Assembly (NCBI GenBank): GCA_011503125.2
Contig: WWBZ02000033.1
Location: forward strand, 1,178,001-1,242,000
DNA: 64,000 nt
Direction of reading: 5' to 3'
From: Botryosphaeria dothidea
Lineage: Eukaryota > Ascomycota > Dothideomycetes > Botryosphaeriales > Botryosphaeriaceae
Part shown: in pieces, positions 45,632-57,131 of the stretch
Layout of the letters: the number at the start of each line of letters is the position of its first letter
Numbering within the stretch: position 1 is the stretch's first letter
The notes under the pieces: generated by a model
Told to the model about the DNA's origin: nothing
Database searches by the model: none
What the model saw: only the letters and a program-made list of their open reading frames with translations
Made by a program: the position numbers and the translations under genes

Positions 45632-48600
45632 GGAGGGCGAGCGGGGCGAAATGAGGGCGCACGTCGGGAGGGGATTGAGTGCGGTCAAGAAATAGTGGGC
45701 GCGTTCGGGTTGGAGGGGCGCGTCGTCGGGATGAGGGCGCACTCTTTGTTGGTGCTGATATTGATTTTTAAGCGGAGCGGTGGGTGTCCGCGATCAATGG
45801 TGTGCTTGGGAAGGCGGACGAGCCTAATAAACGGGTCGTATCTCCATGGTCGCAAGCTCCCCCAGCGATTAATGTCGGGCGGCGACTCTCGACCGGGTTC
45901 GGCCGTGGGCTCTCACAGCGGAGGCCTCACTGTCGCAGGAAGGGACTCGCAGCGCGACATGGCTGGGGCCACGGGCGGTGGAGGACGATTTCGGTGCCGA
46001 CGGAGCCAACTAGGTCTCGATAGGCATGAGCGATGCACTATTTGGTTGACGTGATCTGGAGCTTGGCGAGGCGTACGCGGAGCGGCCGGGGACCATGCGA
46101 TGCTATGGGCGGGCCTGGAGTTGCCATTGGTGGGGAGCTGCTTCCCAGGGCTGGGCAGGCCTTCCAGAAGTGAAGCGCTCTCGGCCTCGGTCTTTGCCTT
46201 TGCCCTTTGCCTCCAAGTCGCCCCGACCCAAAGCGCTGACCTGCAGCCCTCCGCCGTGCCCTGCATGCTTTTACTTCGAACGAATTGAGCACATCCAACA
46301 CGTCATCGATCTTATCTGATGTCGTTGAAGCCTGTCGCTTAAGCCTGCGCGAGTCCTGTTCTGCGCTCACCGCTCACCGAAACCCCACCATATGCAGCCC
46401 TGAAACGGCATTGTTTGCTTTTCGAAGACGCTACTCGGGTCGTCGGCGCGCTATCAGCTGCCGCGTCCATCCGGCTGAGGCACGGTGTTCGTGCAAATTG
46501 CTTCAAGTCGGATACCTCAGATCCATGGCTCCCGTTGAGTTCTGGCCAGGGCCCAATCAACGACCAGTTCCTGGGTACATGCTACCGCCCTCCTCCAGCA
46601 CTAACTCCAGTGTAACAGTCATACTTCTCCCAGTCAACACGCAGTCATTCATGCTTCATAAGCACGACTTCTTGCTGCAATCTCAATATCGTCTCCTAAT
46701 CGCCGCGTAATTCCTTTTCCAGACCCTGCAAACACATGTTGTCGTATCACATTTTCAGTGCTTCGGCACCAGGCTGCCACAACTTGGCATGGTTTCGCAA
46801 AAAGTGACCGGCGTCAGTAGCAACAGTCATGCTGCGAGCCCGTTTGGGAAGCACGATTCGGAGGCGCTCCTACAGACCGGCTTAGTGTTCTATATTATTA
46901 AAGCTCGGCGTCCACCATTCACCTCCTTATCCGACCTTGACATCCGTCCTACTACGCGCGGTAATCCTGTAAGTCATCTCATCTACCGCAGCAAGCCCTC
47001 TTCTTTCAGAATTTTTTGTGCTGTCTGTTGCCTACTCCACGTCCTCGAGGAGCCCCTGTCACCGCGGAAAGCGGAACAAGGATTCTGCAGCCTTATCGTA
47101 CCTTGCGGCGGCCACGCTCTTGGCTGCGTTTCCGACGCGGGCTGCCCTGTTGCTCCACTTTTTTCCGTTTCCCCAGATCTGCTCCGCCTGTGTATAAGGA
47201 ACAGCGGGACGCGTAATACCCATGTTTTGGGAAACGAGACGCCACAAGAGCCTTGTGTTTGATGAGCAACCGGCCACGTTTCAAGGGAGCATGATGAGGC
47301 ATGATTTCCATCTCCATTGTTTGGATATGGATATTTTATCAGACGTTTCAGACTATCTCGAATTTGCTACAAGTTCGCACTCCCTTCCTGTGGTATCCAT
47401 CCTTGACTCAGATGTTATCTTCTATGGGCGCCACGCGTATCAATCTCATACACTGACCACCCAATGACCTTTGCATTTGCACGTCCATGAACAAGATCAA
47501 ACACTTGCATCAGGAACTGAACGGCTGAACTCGTCAGCCTCTGCAGGAAACTTCTGTTTTACATGATTATGCAGTTCTTGCCGAAATTATGGAACGGCTT
47601 GGTCCTCATTTCCTTGTTGAAGTCGATGCCTAGCATGATTGGTTGTAGCTTGAAGACTGCCTGAAAGAGCGGTGTATTTGTATAGTAAGTGCGCGTGTTT
47701 GTGTGTGAGGTGATATTGGAAGGAGAATGTACAGAGCCCGCCGGTCCCGCATTTTATTATATAGACCGGCCGCTTGCGCTATTGATGTAAATCAGGTGAG
47801 GCGGGTGTATGCTGTGGGGAAGTGTCTTCTTTCGAGGTATGACGGTGAAAGAACCAGTGTGTCTATTGAAGTGCGTTTTAGGACACTTGGCAAGGCACGC
47901 AACAACACCAGATTAAAATTAGAACAAGCACGCCTTACATGGTTTGATAAACTAAAGCGCCTACGGGGATCTGGGTAGTCTATTCAAAAGCATCAATCAA
48001 AGAAAGGCCGTTTGTTCACAAGATGTTTAAATGAGCTTTCTGGTAATGGCCACAAGGAAAGTTCTCATATGCCCCTCATGTCTTTATCCTAACTTTTGAC
48101 TACATCCTCTCGTCGTGGTTGATTCAAAGTATTCTGTTGAAACATTTCGAGTAATCTGGACATCCAGGCCTTGTGAGGTTCCTCCGATCAACTACACCGT
48201 CTCCTCACAAACGATGAGATTGAAATATTAACGAACATCGGACGAGGGTCAGATGTGGTATAGTTTGATTCATATTATGTCAGATCTCGACAGTTCAACA
48301 ACACTGTTCAATTTCATCCACCGATCGAGTCAAAAGTCTTTCATCTTTCCCACTTCCATCTACTCACTCTGCCAATGGAGAACTGGCCATGCTACAATAT
48401 ATACTAAACTTCTTTCAGACTTGGAATTACTGCCAGTATCAATGATGGGTTGTATATCTTTGCAGCATTTTCTCCTTTCTTCCCACCAGTCTCCGCCACA
48501 ATACGAGTTTGCAACACGCTCTCAGCCCCAGCCCAGTTCATCCCAATACATCCACCACCGAAATTTGCCAAATCTACCCAGTCAAGGCCACGGTAGCATT

Positions 48601-48684
48601 TATGGTAGCAATCTTGTGCCCTCCTCCCCATTCACGCGGTACTTATCCAACATCCGTCGCAGAACTTCTCAAAAAGCAGCAACA
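45632..48684. other. long gap without a supportable gene
   Basis: About 3 kb without a confident gene. A minus-strand frame near 46370-46270 (SAEQDSRRLKRQ, then DKIDDVLDVLNSFE) followed by a GTAAAA donor looks somewhat coding but has no ATG start. Plus-strand frames at 46285-46710 and 46789-47262 have no recognisable features. AT-rich from 47300. Confidence 0.4.
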
Positions 48685-48758
48685 GCGATGGTGGTGTAGT
48701 TGGTTATCACGTCAGTCTAACACACTGAAGGTCCTGGGTTCAAGTCCCGGCCGTCGTA
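48685..48758 (+). tRNA. tRNA-Val (anticodon AAC)
   Basis: A 74-nucleotide cloverleaf can be drawn by eye. Acceptor GCGATGG pairs with CCGTCGT with G-U at positions 1-72 and 5-68. Anticodon stem TCAGT/ACTGA is perfect, with loop CTAACAC, giving anticodon AAC (valine). T-arm CTGGG/CCCGG has loop TTCAAGT. The discriminator is A, and no intron is seen. A-box TGGTGTAGTTGG and B-box GGTTCAAGTCC are good Pol III promoter matches. A TTTT terminator lies at 48773-48776. The two wobble pairs in the acceptor are slightly unusual. Confidence 0.85.
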
Positions 48759-49316
48759 CTAGAAGCTACTTCTTTTGCTCTGTTGCGGGTCGATCTGTAG
48801 ACGGGGTATATGGGTCAGGAGTGGAGGTGGGTTGGGAGCTTTTTGGCCCTGGGAAAGCACGTAGATGCAAGGGAATGTCAAAGCGAATAAGGCGGCTGCA
48901 GACGAACATGCAACTTTGACTTCCTGGCCGGAAAAGGTGTCATTGCGGCGATGCGATTCTTTTTTGGCATTGCGAGAATGCGGTGTGGAGCACCAGAATT
49001 TCGGCTGCGCCTGAGGTGGACCGGGTGTCGGACCGAACGGGCAAGGCTAGCGGGCGGAATGCCGAAGGACGACGTAAGAAGAGGAGTTGATGGAGGACAT
49101 CAAAGTTCGTCTACGGGGTTTCATCAGTGGTCATCTTGAGAAGAAATTTGCTTAAGCAATTCTAGTGGGGGGAAAAAGCACAAGGATTGTACCAACAAGC
49201 TTGAGGAACGAAAGACCTCGCTGATATTTGCGATTGCAATCCATCAGACAGAAAAGGCCTAGGAACCCTTCTCGAAAACACCAGTTCCAGACATCTACAC
49301 CAGACCAAGCCGTTCC
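48759..49316. other. intergenic
   Basis: Between the tRNA and the ketopantoate-reductase-like gene. The Pol III terminator and downstream AT-rich DNA are the only things seen. Confidence 0.5.
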
Positions 49317-50567
49317 TCACAACTTCGTCTCTCCTTTCGTGCCCTCCTTCTCCTCATTCTTCCTCGCGTCCCGCACATACGTCTGACTCTTCAACAACGC
49401 ATACACCGTCTGCAACCTCGGCAGCTCCACCCCCCTCTCCCTCGCAATCCTAATCGGCAGGCCCAAAATAACCTCGATCTCCAGCGGACTGCCCCTCTCC
49501 CAATCCAACAACATGCTCGGCTTCCCGCCCTTGTTCCTCTCGGTGCTCACCAGAATCTTCTCGGGCGTCGCCAGCTTGTCCTCCGGGAAAGGCGCGCCCA
49601 GGATGCGCGGCGCGGCGTCCCAGATCTCCTGCATGATGCCCTTCAAGTGCGCGCGCAGCTCCGGGTCCGCCACCATCTCCGCGTTGCCGCGGCCGCCGGC
49701 GAGGATGGACGACGGGTTCATGGCGGCGTTGATGGTCAGCTTGTGCCAGCGCACCTGCTGCAGCGCGAGCTCCGTGTAGAACTCGGCATCCTTCAGGTCG
49801 CCCAGGTCGTTGAAGAGGCGGACCAGGGCCCTGACACACGCGTCGCCGCGCTCGCCGAGGGCCTTGAGCGACGCAGACGCGCCCAGGCCGTCGGTGTAGG
49901 CGCCCATGGAGATGCGGGTCCAGCGGTTCTGCCGGACGTAGCCGTGGCGCAGCTGCTCGGCGCTGATGACGGTGACGGCGCTGACGACGGGGTTGCGCGG
50001 GAAGCGCGCGCGGTGCGCCGCCTCGATGCCGACGCCGTTCTGGATCAGCACGATGCACGTTTGGCCGTTCTTGTCGACCAGCGGCGCGATGTCGGCGCTG
50101 TCGTCGGTGACGTCGGGCAGGGCCTTGGTGGTCACGACGACGTAGTCCCAGTGGCCGGCCGGAGGGGCGGTGGCGGCGGCCGCGGTGATGGATGGGTAGA
50201 CGGCGTGAGGCGTGAAGGTGTAGGTGCCGAAGTTGCGGGTTTCGAGAGTCACGCCGGATTTGGCGATGGTGGGGTAGTTGGAGCGGCAGACGAGAGAGAC
50301 GTGGATGTTTTTTGAGGGCTGTTGAAAGCGGGGGAAATGGTGAGAAATCGAACTTAGTGGACGGGGAATGACTTGAGATAGGACATTTGTTGAGATAAAG
50401 AGAATCAGGAACTTACGTGGTGAAGCCGCGAGGCATAAAAGCAGCCTACTGCACCGGCACCGACGAACAAAATATGGATGGCTCTTGAGAAGACAAATGA
50501 GCGATGACTCTTCCAAGCGAGGAAATAGGCGCACTTACTTCCCATCTCCAGAATCACCGGACGACAT
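49317..50567 (-). CDS. ketopantoate reductase family protein (ApbA/PanE)
   Basis: Three exons (50567-50539, 50483-50417, 50318-49317) encode 365 residues. The dinucleotide motif FVGAGAVGCFYA is in exon 2 and only appears when the two short 5' exons are joined (start MSSGDSGDG). LVCRSNY, YVVVTTKALPD, LIQNGVGIE and WHKLTINAAMNP are family blocks; the last supplies the conserved Lys/Asn. Ketopantoate reductase makes pantoate for coenzyme A synthesis with NADPH. Fungi have several paralogues of unknown substrate, and this one lacks an organelle signal, so the exact role is open. The long 49450-50058 antisense and shifted frames are GC-bias by-products. Confidence 0.9.
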
Positions 50568-51275
50568 GATCAACAAAAGGACGATCAGTTGAAATCTAAC
50601 AGAGAGCAAAAGGATTTATAGGGCTGAGAAACGCCCAAAACTACAAGAAGAACCCGACTGGTATGGCGCAAGCGAACGGCGATCGAATGCAAGGGGAGTC
50701 GTTATGGGAGTGCCAGTCGAACGTGGTTGACGATGAACGGGGCTTTGAGACGTGGAGACAGCCAAAAAGTCTATTCACCCGGTTAGAATGCTTCGTTGTC
50801 GTCGTCTCCGGTATCTCGCGAGAGCATGAAGTCGTGTCGCTGGCACCGCCGAGCTGCGGAGAAGGCCTGGCACCCGGCACCCGTCCGGGCAATCGATGGC
50901 GCGAGTCGCGCGTCGAGCAATCGGGTCAGGAAAGAGCCGAGGTCGGAACGACGACCCCGGTGGATGCCTGCATTCTGCCTGATCTCCGCTCCGCTCCGCA
51001 CCCAACAAACAGGGAAATGATACACGTAGCGCAGGCGGAGGCACGCCTGATTTTACGTGGCTGTGGATTTGTTCGTGAACGATTCGTCGCTTTTATTCTT
51101 TTTACTGTCTCTCTACTCTCTGCTCGTCTGCGGTACATGAAGCAGATGTGCGTACATAATGGTATCCACCTAGGCGCCAAAAATAAAAATAAAATCCCAT
51201 CTTAGCCCAAAATTTTCGACAGAATGCCAATGTCCCATTCAATGGGATTCATCCAACCAAATGCTCTCCGAACAT
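50568..51275. other. intergenic
   Basis: Overlapping open frames on both strands, none with conserved character. It covers the upstream region of the KPR gene and the 3' end of the choline oxidase gene. Confidence 0.5.
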
Positions 51276-52957
51276 TTAGAGCCTCTCCTTCTGGAGACCC
51301 TTCCAGCCCCACGTCTCAGCGATAAGCTCAGCAGCACGCTCGCCAACACCCAGAACAGTAAGCATAGGGTTGATCGTGGGCATCTCGGGGAAGACACCAG
51401 CGTCGGCGATACGGATGCCCGAGAGACCGCGGATCTTGAGCGAGGGGTCGACAACGGCGTAGGGGTCCCTGGCGACGTTGCCCATTTTGGTGGTTCCAGC
51501 AGGGTGGTAGACGGTGTGAGCGACACGGCGACCGTACTCGCTGAGCTCTTCGTCGGTCTGGAGCTTGGGACCAGGGGCAACTTCGCGCTTAATCCAGGAC
51601 TTGAAAGGCTCCTGCTCGGCGATCTGGCGGGCAGCCTTGAAGCCCGCGACAATAGTGGCCGCGTCGTAGCCCTCGGGGTCGGTGAAGTAGCGGAAGTCAA
51701 GAGCAGGCTTGACCGTGGGGTCGGCAGAGGTCAGGTAGATGCGGCCCTTGGAGCGCGGGCGGGGGATGTTGGGGGTCATGCAGAAGGCATCAATGGGGGT
51801 GTCGTAGCCCAGACTGTGCACATGTTAGTCTCGTCCAAATGTCCTTGAACCATCGGTTCTACTCACCGCGAAGTGTTCATGCAGAAGGGAATCTGGTAGC
51901 AGTGCATCATGATGTCGGCAATGTCACCGTCCTTGCCAGCGGCGTTGGGGGCCTCGCGACGGAGGAAGATACCCGCGTCCGAGTCCATGGTGGTCTGGTT
52001 CTGGGGAACAGGCTTGTTCAGCTCCCAGATGATGATGGTCTCGGGATGGTCGAGCAGGTTCTCGCCAACACCGGGCAGGTCCCGGACGACGGGGATGCCG
52101 AGATCCTGGAGCTGCTGCTTGGGACCAAGACCAGACAGGAGCATGAGGCGGGGAGTGTCAACGGCGCCGGCGCAGAGAATGGTCTCGGCCTTGGAGCGGA
52201 GGACATGCTTCTCGCCGCTCTGGAGGGTCACATCGACACCAGTGACGCGGTTACCCTCAGTGTTGATCTTGCTAACCCAGGCGTTGGTCAGGATGGTGAG
52301 GTTGGGGCGCCTCTCCTCGTTGCGGAGGATGGGGTGGATGTAGGCCACTGAGGCAGAGCTGCGGCGGCCGTCGTCGGGGTTGTAGGAGACGGAGAAGAAA
52401 CCAACACCCTGCTTGAGAGCACCGGTGCTGCGGATTTCCTTGTTGAAGTCGTCAATGACGGGAATGCCCATGGCCTTGGAGCACGAGTTGACCCAGTCCT
52501 TGCAGAGCTGGTTCCTGTGGCGATCGTGGACGGGCTGGACGGTGTTGCGGAGGTTATCGAGCACGCGGGTGAAGGTCTTGAAGTCCCAGCCGGAGCAGCC
52601 CTGCTCGAGCCACCTGTCGCAGTCGTACTTGAAGGGACGGAAAGAGATCAAGGTGTTGTGGGAGGAGCAGCCACCGAGGACCTTGGCGCGCGAGTGGCGG
52701 ATGTGCGAGTTACCCATGGGCTGCTCGGTGGTGGGGTAGTCGTAGTCGAGCTCGCCGCCGAGCAGGTTCAGCCAGTCCTTGAGCAGCAGGACGCGGTCGT
52801 CCATGAAGTCGGAGGGACCAGCCTCGATCATCAGGATCTTCTTGTTGGGCAGGTACTCGGACAGACGGCTGGCAATGACGCAGCCAGCAGTACCACCGCC
52901 GACAATGACAAAGTCAAAGTCATTGACGGTGTTGGCGGGCAGCTGGGTGGTCGTCAT
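51276..52957 (-). CDS. choline oxidase-like GMC flavoprotein
   Basis: GMC oxidoreductase likely to oxidise choline to betaine aldehyde (and perhaps on to glycine betaine) with O2. Two exons, 52957-51867 and 51813-51276, encode 542 residues. ATG 52957 (MTTTQLP) is chosen; upstream in-frame codons are not ATG. FAD-binding FVIVGGGTAGCV is at about 15-26, GMC signature 1 is RHSRAKVLGGCSSHN, signature 2 is GAVDTPRLMLLSGLG, and the active-site His/Asn pair lies in VYHPAGTTKM and TINPMLTVLG. No signal peptide or clear PTS1 (ends KERL). It faces a betaine aldehyde dehydrogenase gene across an 856-base divergent promoter, which strongly supports the choline assignment. Confidence 0.9.
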
Positions 52958-53813
52958 GGTGGTGGTGGAGCGGGCGATGCGGGGGAGAGGATTGGGAAAC
53001 GGAGAGGCAGAAAATGACAATTGGCGATAGAATGTATGGCGGCGGCCGCTTGGGGGCGCAATGGGCTCGGAGAGAGGAGAGAGAGAGGTGGCGGGGGAAA
53101 AAGGGAAAGCAGCGCGGGAGAGGGCGGTACTAAAACTTTTTGAAATCGAGGCAGTGGTGGTCGGAGAGCGGAGCTAGGGTCTTGCTCGGAGCCTCTGGCA
53201 CCTCTCCACAGACGGGCGGGAAAGGGCAGTTCTGGACGATGGCACGCTGTCAGCCCACCGCGCGGCAGATCGAGCGTGTCGGTGAGCGTTCCGCGGCGCG
53301 GGACTTGCGGGATCGAGGCTGCGAGGCCTGCAACAGTGGCGTTTGCGGCCAGCCTTGACAGCCCTAGGGCCCCGGCTGCTTTGGCGTTGTAGCTGCGAAG
53401 CCCACCAGAAGGCGCACGGCCGCGATCCTGGCTGGGCATACGCCATGCTGGCCCCGGTCAAGTGCGCTGCGAATTTCTTGCCCTACGCGGTTACGGCACC
53501 CATGCCGTATCGTGCAGGCGGTCGAGGCGCTGGCCGAAAAGTTTTGAATTGGCAGTGCAGTCCCGCCGCGGCGTAACAAAACACCTCACAGATAAGCATT
53601 GCCGTCGTCCTGCAACTCTTCAGGAGCTCGCTATCTTCGTCGTGCTGCGTCAAGCCGCGCTCTTTCCGCTTCCTTGCCCGCCCGCTTATCGCCAGAGCTC
53701 GAGCTCGCAGCCAAGCTCCTGCACCCCTCCTTCCTCACGTTCCTGCAGCTCCTGCCCTCGTATCCCTCCGCCCTCCCGCTCCCGCTCTCTGTCCCGCCCT
53801 CGCTCTCACCACA
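52958..53813. promoter_or_regulatory. divergent promoter between choline oxidase and betaine aldehyde dehydrogenase genes
   Basis: The 856 bases between the two starts. Both sides have CT/GA-rich tracts near the starts (plus-strand C/T-rich at about 53760-53810), as in strongly expressed fungal genes. Open frames here are by-products. Confidence 0.5.
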
Positions 53814-55374
53814 ATGACCGCCGACCTCTCCTACGGCACTCGCCAGCTGTTCTGGGACGGCAAGCCGCAGCCTGCCTCTTCCGGCAAGACTTTTCAATCA
53901 ATTAACCCCGCCACCAACCAGCCCATTGCCACCATCCAATCCGCCGCCCATGCCGACATCGACCACGCCGTAGCCTCCGCTCAGAAGGCTTTCCCCTCCT
54001 GGGCCGCCACCCCGCCCGCCCAGCGTGCCCGCATCCTGCTCAAGGCCGTGCAGCTGCTCCGCGACCGCAACGATGACATTGCCCGCCAGGAGACTCACGA
54101 TACCGGCAAGGCCTACAGCGAGACCAGCACCGTTGACGTCGTGACTGGCGCCGATGTGCTCGAATACTTTGCCAACATGGTGGCTGGCGGCGGTCTGAAC
54201 GGCGAGACTGTCCGCCTACGTGACGACGCCTGGGTCTACACTAGCAAGGACCCTGTCGGTGTCTGCGGAGGCATTGGCGCCTGGAACTATCCCATTCAGA
54301 TGTAGGTATCGCCCGGTTGACTGCAAGTGGACATTGCTGATATGGATCCTTTGCAGTGCCCTCTGGAAGTCGGCTCCATGCCTCGCTGCTGGCAACACCA
54401 TGGTCTACAAGCCCTCTGAGTTCACCCCGCTGCACGGCGAGACTCTCGCTCAGATCTACGCCGAGGCCGGCGTGCCTCCGGGTGTCTTCAACATTGTCCA
54501 CGGCGCTGGAGACGTCGGTGCATACCTCACTGCTCACCCGGGCATCTCCAAGGTCTCCTTCACTGGCCAGGTCAGCACCGGTCAGAAGGTCGCCGCTTCG
54601 GCTGCTGGCGGCATGAAGTACGTAACCATGGAGCTGGGCGGCAAGTCTCCGTGCATCATTCTGCCTGATTGCGATGTCGAGACTGCCGTCGACGGCGCCA
54701 TGATGGCCAACTTCTTTAGCACTGGCCAGGTCTGCACCAATGGCACCCGTGTATTCGTCCCCGAGTCCATGCTCCCCGCTTTCGAGAAGGTCCTGCTCGA
54801 GAAGATTCAGTACGTTCGCCCTGGCGACCTGTTCGACATGAGCACCAACTTCGGCCCGCTCGTCAGCGAGGTCCACTACAAGAAGGTGGTCGCTTACATC
54901 AAGCACGGCATTGAGAATGATAAGGCCAAGCTCCTTACCGGCGGGCCTGACGCTCCCCAAAACGTGCCTGCTGATCTGAAGAATGGCTTCTGGGTCCAGC
55001 CCACTGTCTTCACCAACTGCACTGATGACATGAAGATTGTCAAGGAGGAGATTTTCGGCCCTGTCATGAGCATTTTGGCCTACAAGACTGTTGACGAAGT
55101 CGTGCGCCGCGCCAACGACACGCCGCTCGGCCTTGCTGCTGGTGTGTTCACCAAGGATCTGAACACTGCCCACAAGGTCATCCAGCAGCTCCAGGCCGGT
55201 ATTACCTGGATCAACACGTGGGGTGAGAGTCCTGCTGAGATGAGCGTCGGCGGTTGGAAGAGCAGCGGTGTTGGTGTTGAGAACGGCCGCAAGGGTCTCG
55301 AGGCTTGGGTTAAGAATAAGAGCACCTTGGTTGATATGAGCGGCCAGGTTCCCACCGTTTTCTCCAAGTTGTAA
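53814..55374 (+). CDS. betaine aldehyde dehydrogenase (ALDH family)
   Basis: Oxidises betaine aldehyde to glycine betaine with NAD(P)+. Two exons, 53814-54301 and 54357-55374, encode 501 residues. ALDH motifs are [21 protein letters not shown] (cofactor site), Glu255 in MELGGKSP, nucleophile Cys289 in GQVCTNGTR and [32 protein letters not shown] is the family C-terminal block. Start context CACAATGACC fits fungal translation. No peroxisomal or mitochondrial signal is apparent. It is divergent from a choline oxidase-like gene, so the two would make glycine betaine for osmoprotection, or catabolise choline as a nitrogen and carbon source. Codon use is strongly biased, suggesting high expression. 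Confidence 0.94.
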
Positions 55375-57131
55375 GGGGGTAAAGCGAAAAGTCTAGGATA
55401 TCAAGCATGGGATCGGCGTTGGTTGGAAACTTCGGAATATTACGCAGTATTGCTCCTGTACAAAACACCGGCCGCAAAAGCTGTAAGCAGATAGAAGAAC
55501 GAGGATATGATCTACGATGAACGATACGGTGGTGTGAGAGCGGATGTTGCTATGACTTTCGTCCCGCAGACGCTACCTCCATTCCCCACGGCGGAACCGG
55601 CCGTTGGACGCGGCGCAGGTCGTAGCGTGCAACGCCTCTGATGCAGGTGGATTGGTGCAGTGCCCCTCGCTTGACTCGTCAAACGGCGGCGCAGTCGTCA
55701 TACAAAACGCCATGACCAGGTCGACGAGTCAAGAAAACGGTTGGCGCGGGGTGGTGGCACTCCCCCGTGCTTTTTCGTTTTCGTGCCGCGTGTGCTCTGC
55801 ACAACCAGAGATATTTTTTTTGGGCGGGCACTCTGGAAAAGGGATTATGCGGAACCCCACTGCGGGGCCCATTATCCTAGAGTTTAGTCGGCGATCGGAG
55901 ATCGGAGGCGTCAGATGATATTCTTGTAAGAAGGGAAACTCTGCTACGGGCGTGTACAGGACTGTAGGCTTTCGGTGCCCGTCGGCTTACTGTTACACTG
56001 CCTGTGCGGATGACCGAGTAGCTTGAATATGCTAATAATTTTACAGGCCTCATTATCAATGCTAGCGGGAGAGCGCTAGAGAGGTTTCACGGTCTGGATG
56101 GAAGCCGAGAATCTCAAATCCCTGCCGAGGGGATTCAACTACCATTCTTCGTATGCTTTCGCGCTTTCAGCCTCCTTTTGCTTATCGTTTCAATGCAACA
56201 CAGCGAAAACGAAGCCAATCACTGGTCGTCGGGGCTGCCGACGCCCTGGTTGGTGGTCGACTGCATTGACCGATTTGCTCTCGATGATATCGACGTTCCA
56301 TTCAGCTCGCGAGGCGAGAGACGCGGCCCGAGCAAAAAAAAAAGTAACGAAACCCATGGAGGGCTGCAGGGACCTCGATCGGTCGGCCGGTTGGCCGGAA
56401 AGGGCCGGGGGTGGCGCCCATGTGCTCGTGCCTGCCTCTCGTCAAATCGTTGCTGGCGAATAATTGCCCCACCAGGGGTCAAGATGGCCCACTCCCATGT
56501 CGATGAGGCTTGGCTTCCGTTTTGGGAAGAGTGGGGACTGGGGACCTCTGTGGTATCTTTTTTTTTCGCGACTTTCTCTTTTGTTCGGAGGGCGAGGTTT
56601 TGGAATATCGGAAGGATGTCGATGGTGTGATACACGGACGGACGGATGAGTGATGCAGATTAGCTTATAGTGGATGGGTCCCATTTTCCGTTTCTTCGAT
56701 ATGCCGTTCTTCCTGCAGAGATGTCGAGTGAATTCTTCTGCCCCTGTCCTTTGGTGAGCATCATCACCACCTTCTATTTGTTTGATTGAGTTAAGCACTC
56801 ATTACTTTCTCATAATGCCACCCACACCAATTGTTCTATTTCTTTTTTTATTCTCAACGTTCTTCAAGCTTCTTTCTTTTTTACTCTCCCAGCGCAACAT
56901 CTCTGCAATGTTGCCTCTAGTTGCCTGCCGCAATCAATTGTCCTCTCTCTTTTATTTTCCTGCTTTTCAACAAAGATCGGGGAGTGCTCTTGAATATTGT
57001 TTGATTTGACCCCAGTGCTGGCACTTCCTGGTGCTCTGGGGTATGCCGTGCCAAGATCACTACATGTCTTGATTGAGCATTTTCACTTATCGTTATAAGG
57101 TTTGAAAGCATGTTCCGGCTTAAGTGTCATC
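55375..57131. other. intergenic
   Basis: No gene supported. Open frames at 56098-56630 (both strands) overlap and have no conserved motif. An AT-rich part with T-runs lies at 56800-57000. Confidence 0.45.

Noticed and set aside
46038..46370. Minus-strand frame with DKIDDVLDVLNSFE
   Set aside because: The first codon is GTG, no upstream ATG exon could be joined, and the downstream part is Arg/Pro-rich.
49647..50315. 222-residue plus-strand frame
   Set aside because: Antisense to the ketopantoate-reductase-like gene, a GC-bias by-product.
54241..55173. 310-residue minus-strand frame
   Set aside because: Antisense to betaine aldehyde dehydrogenase; no motif of its own.
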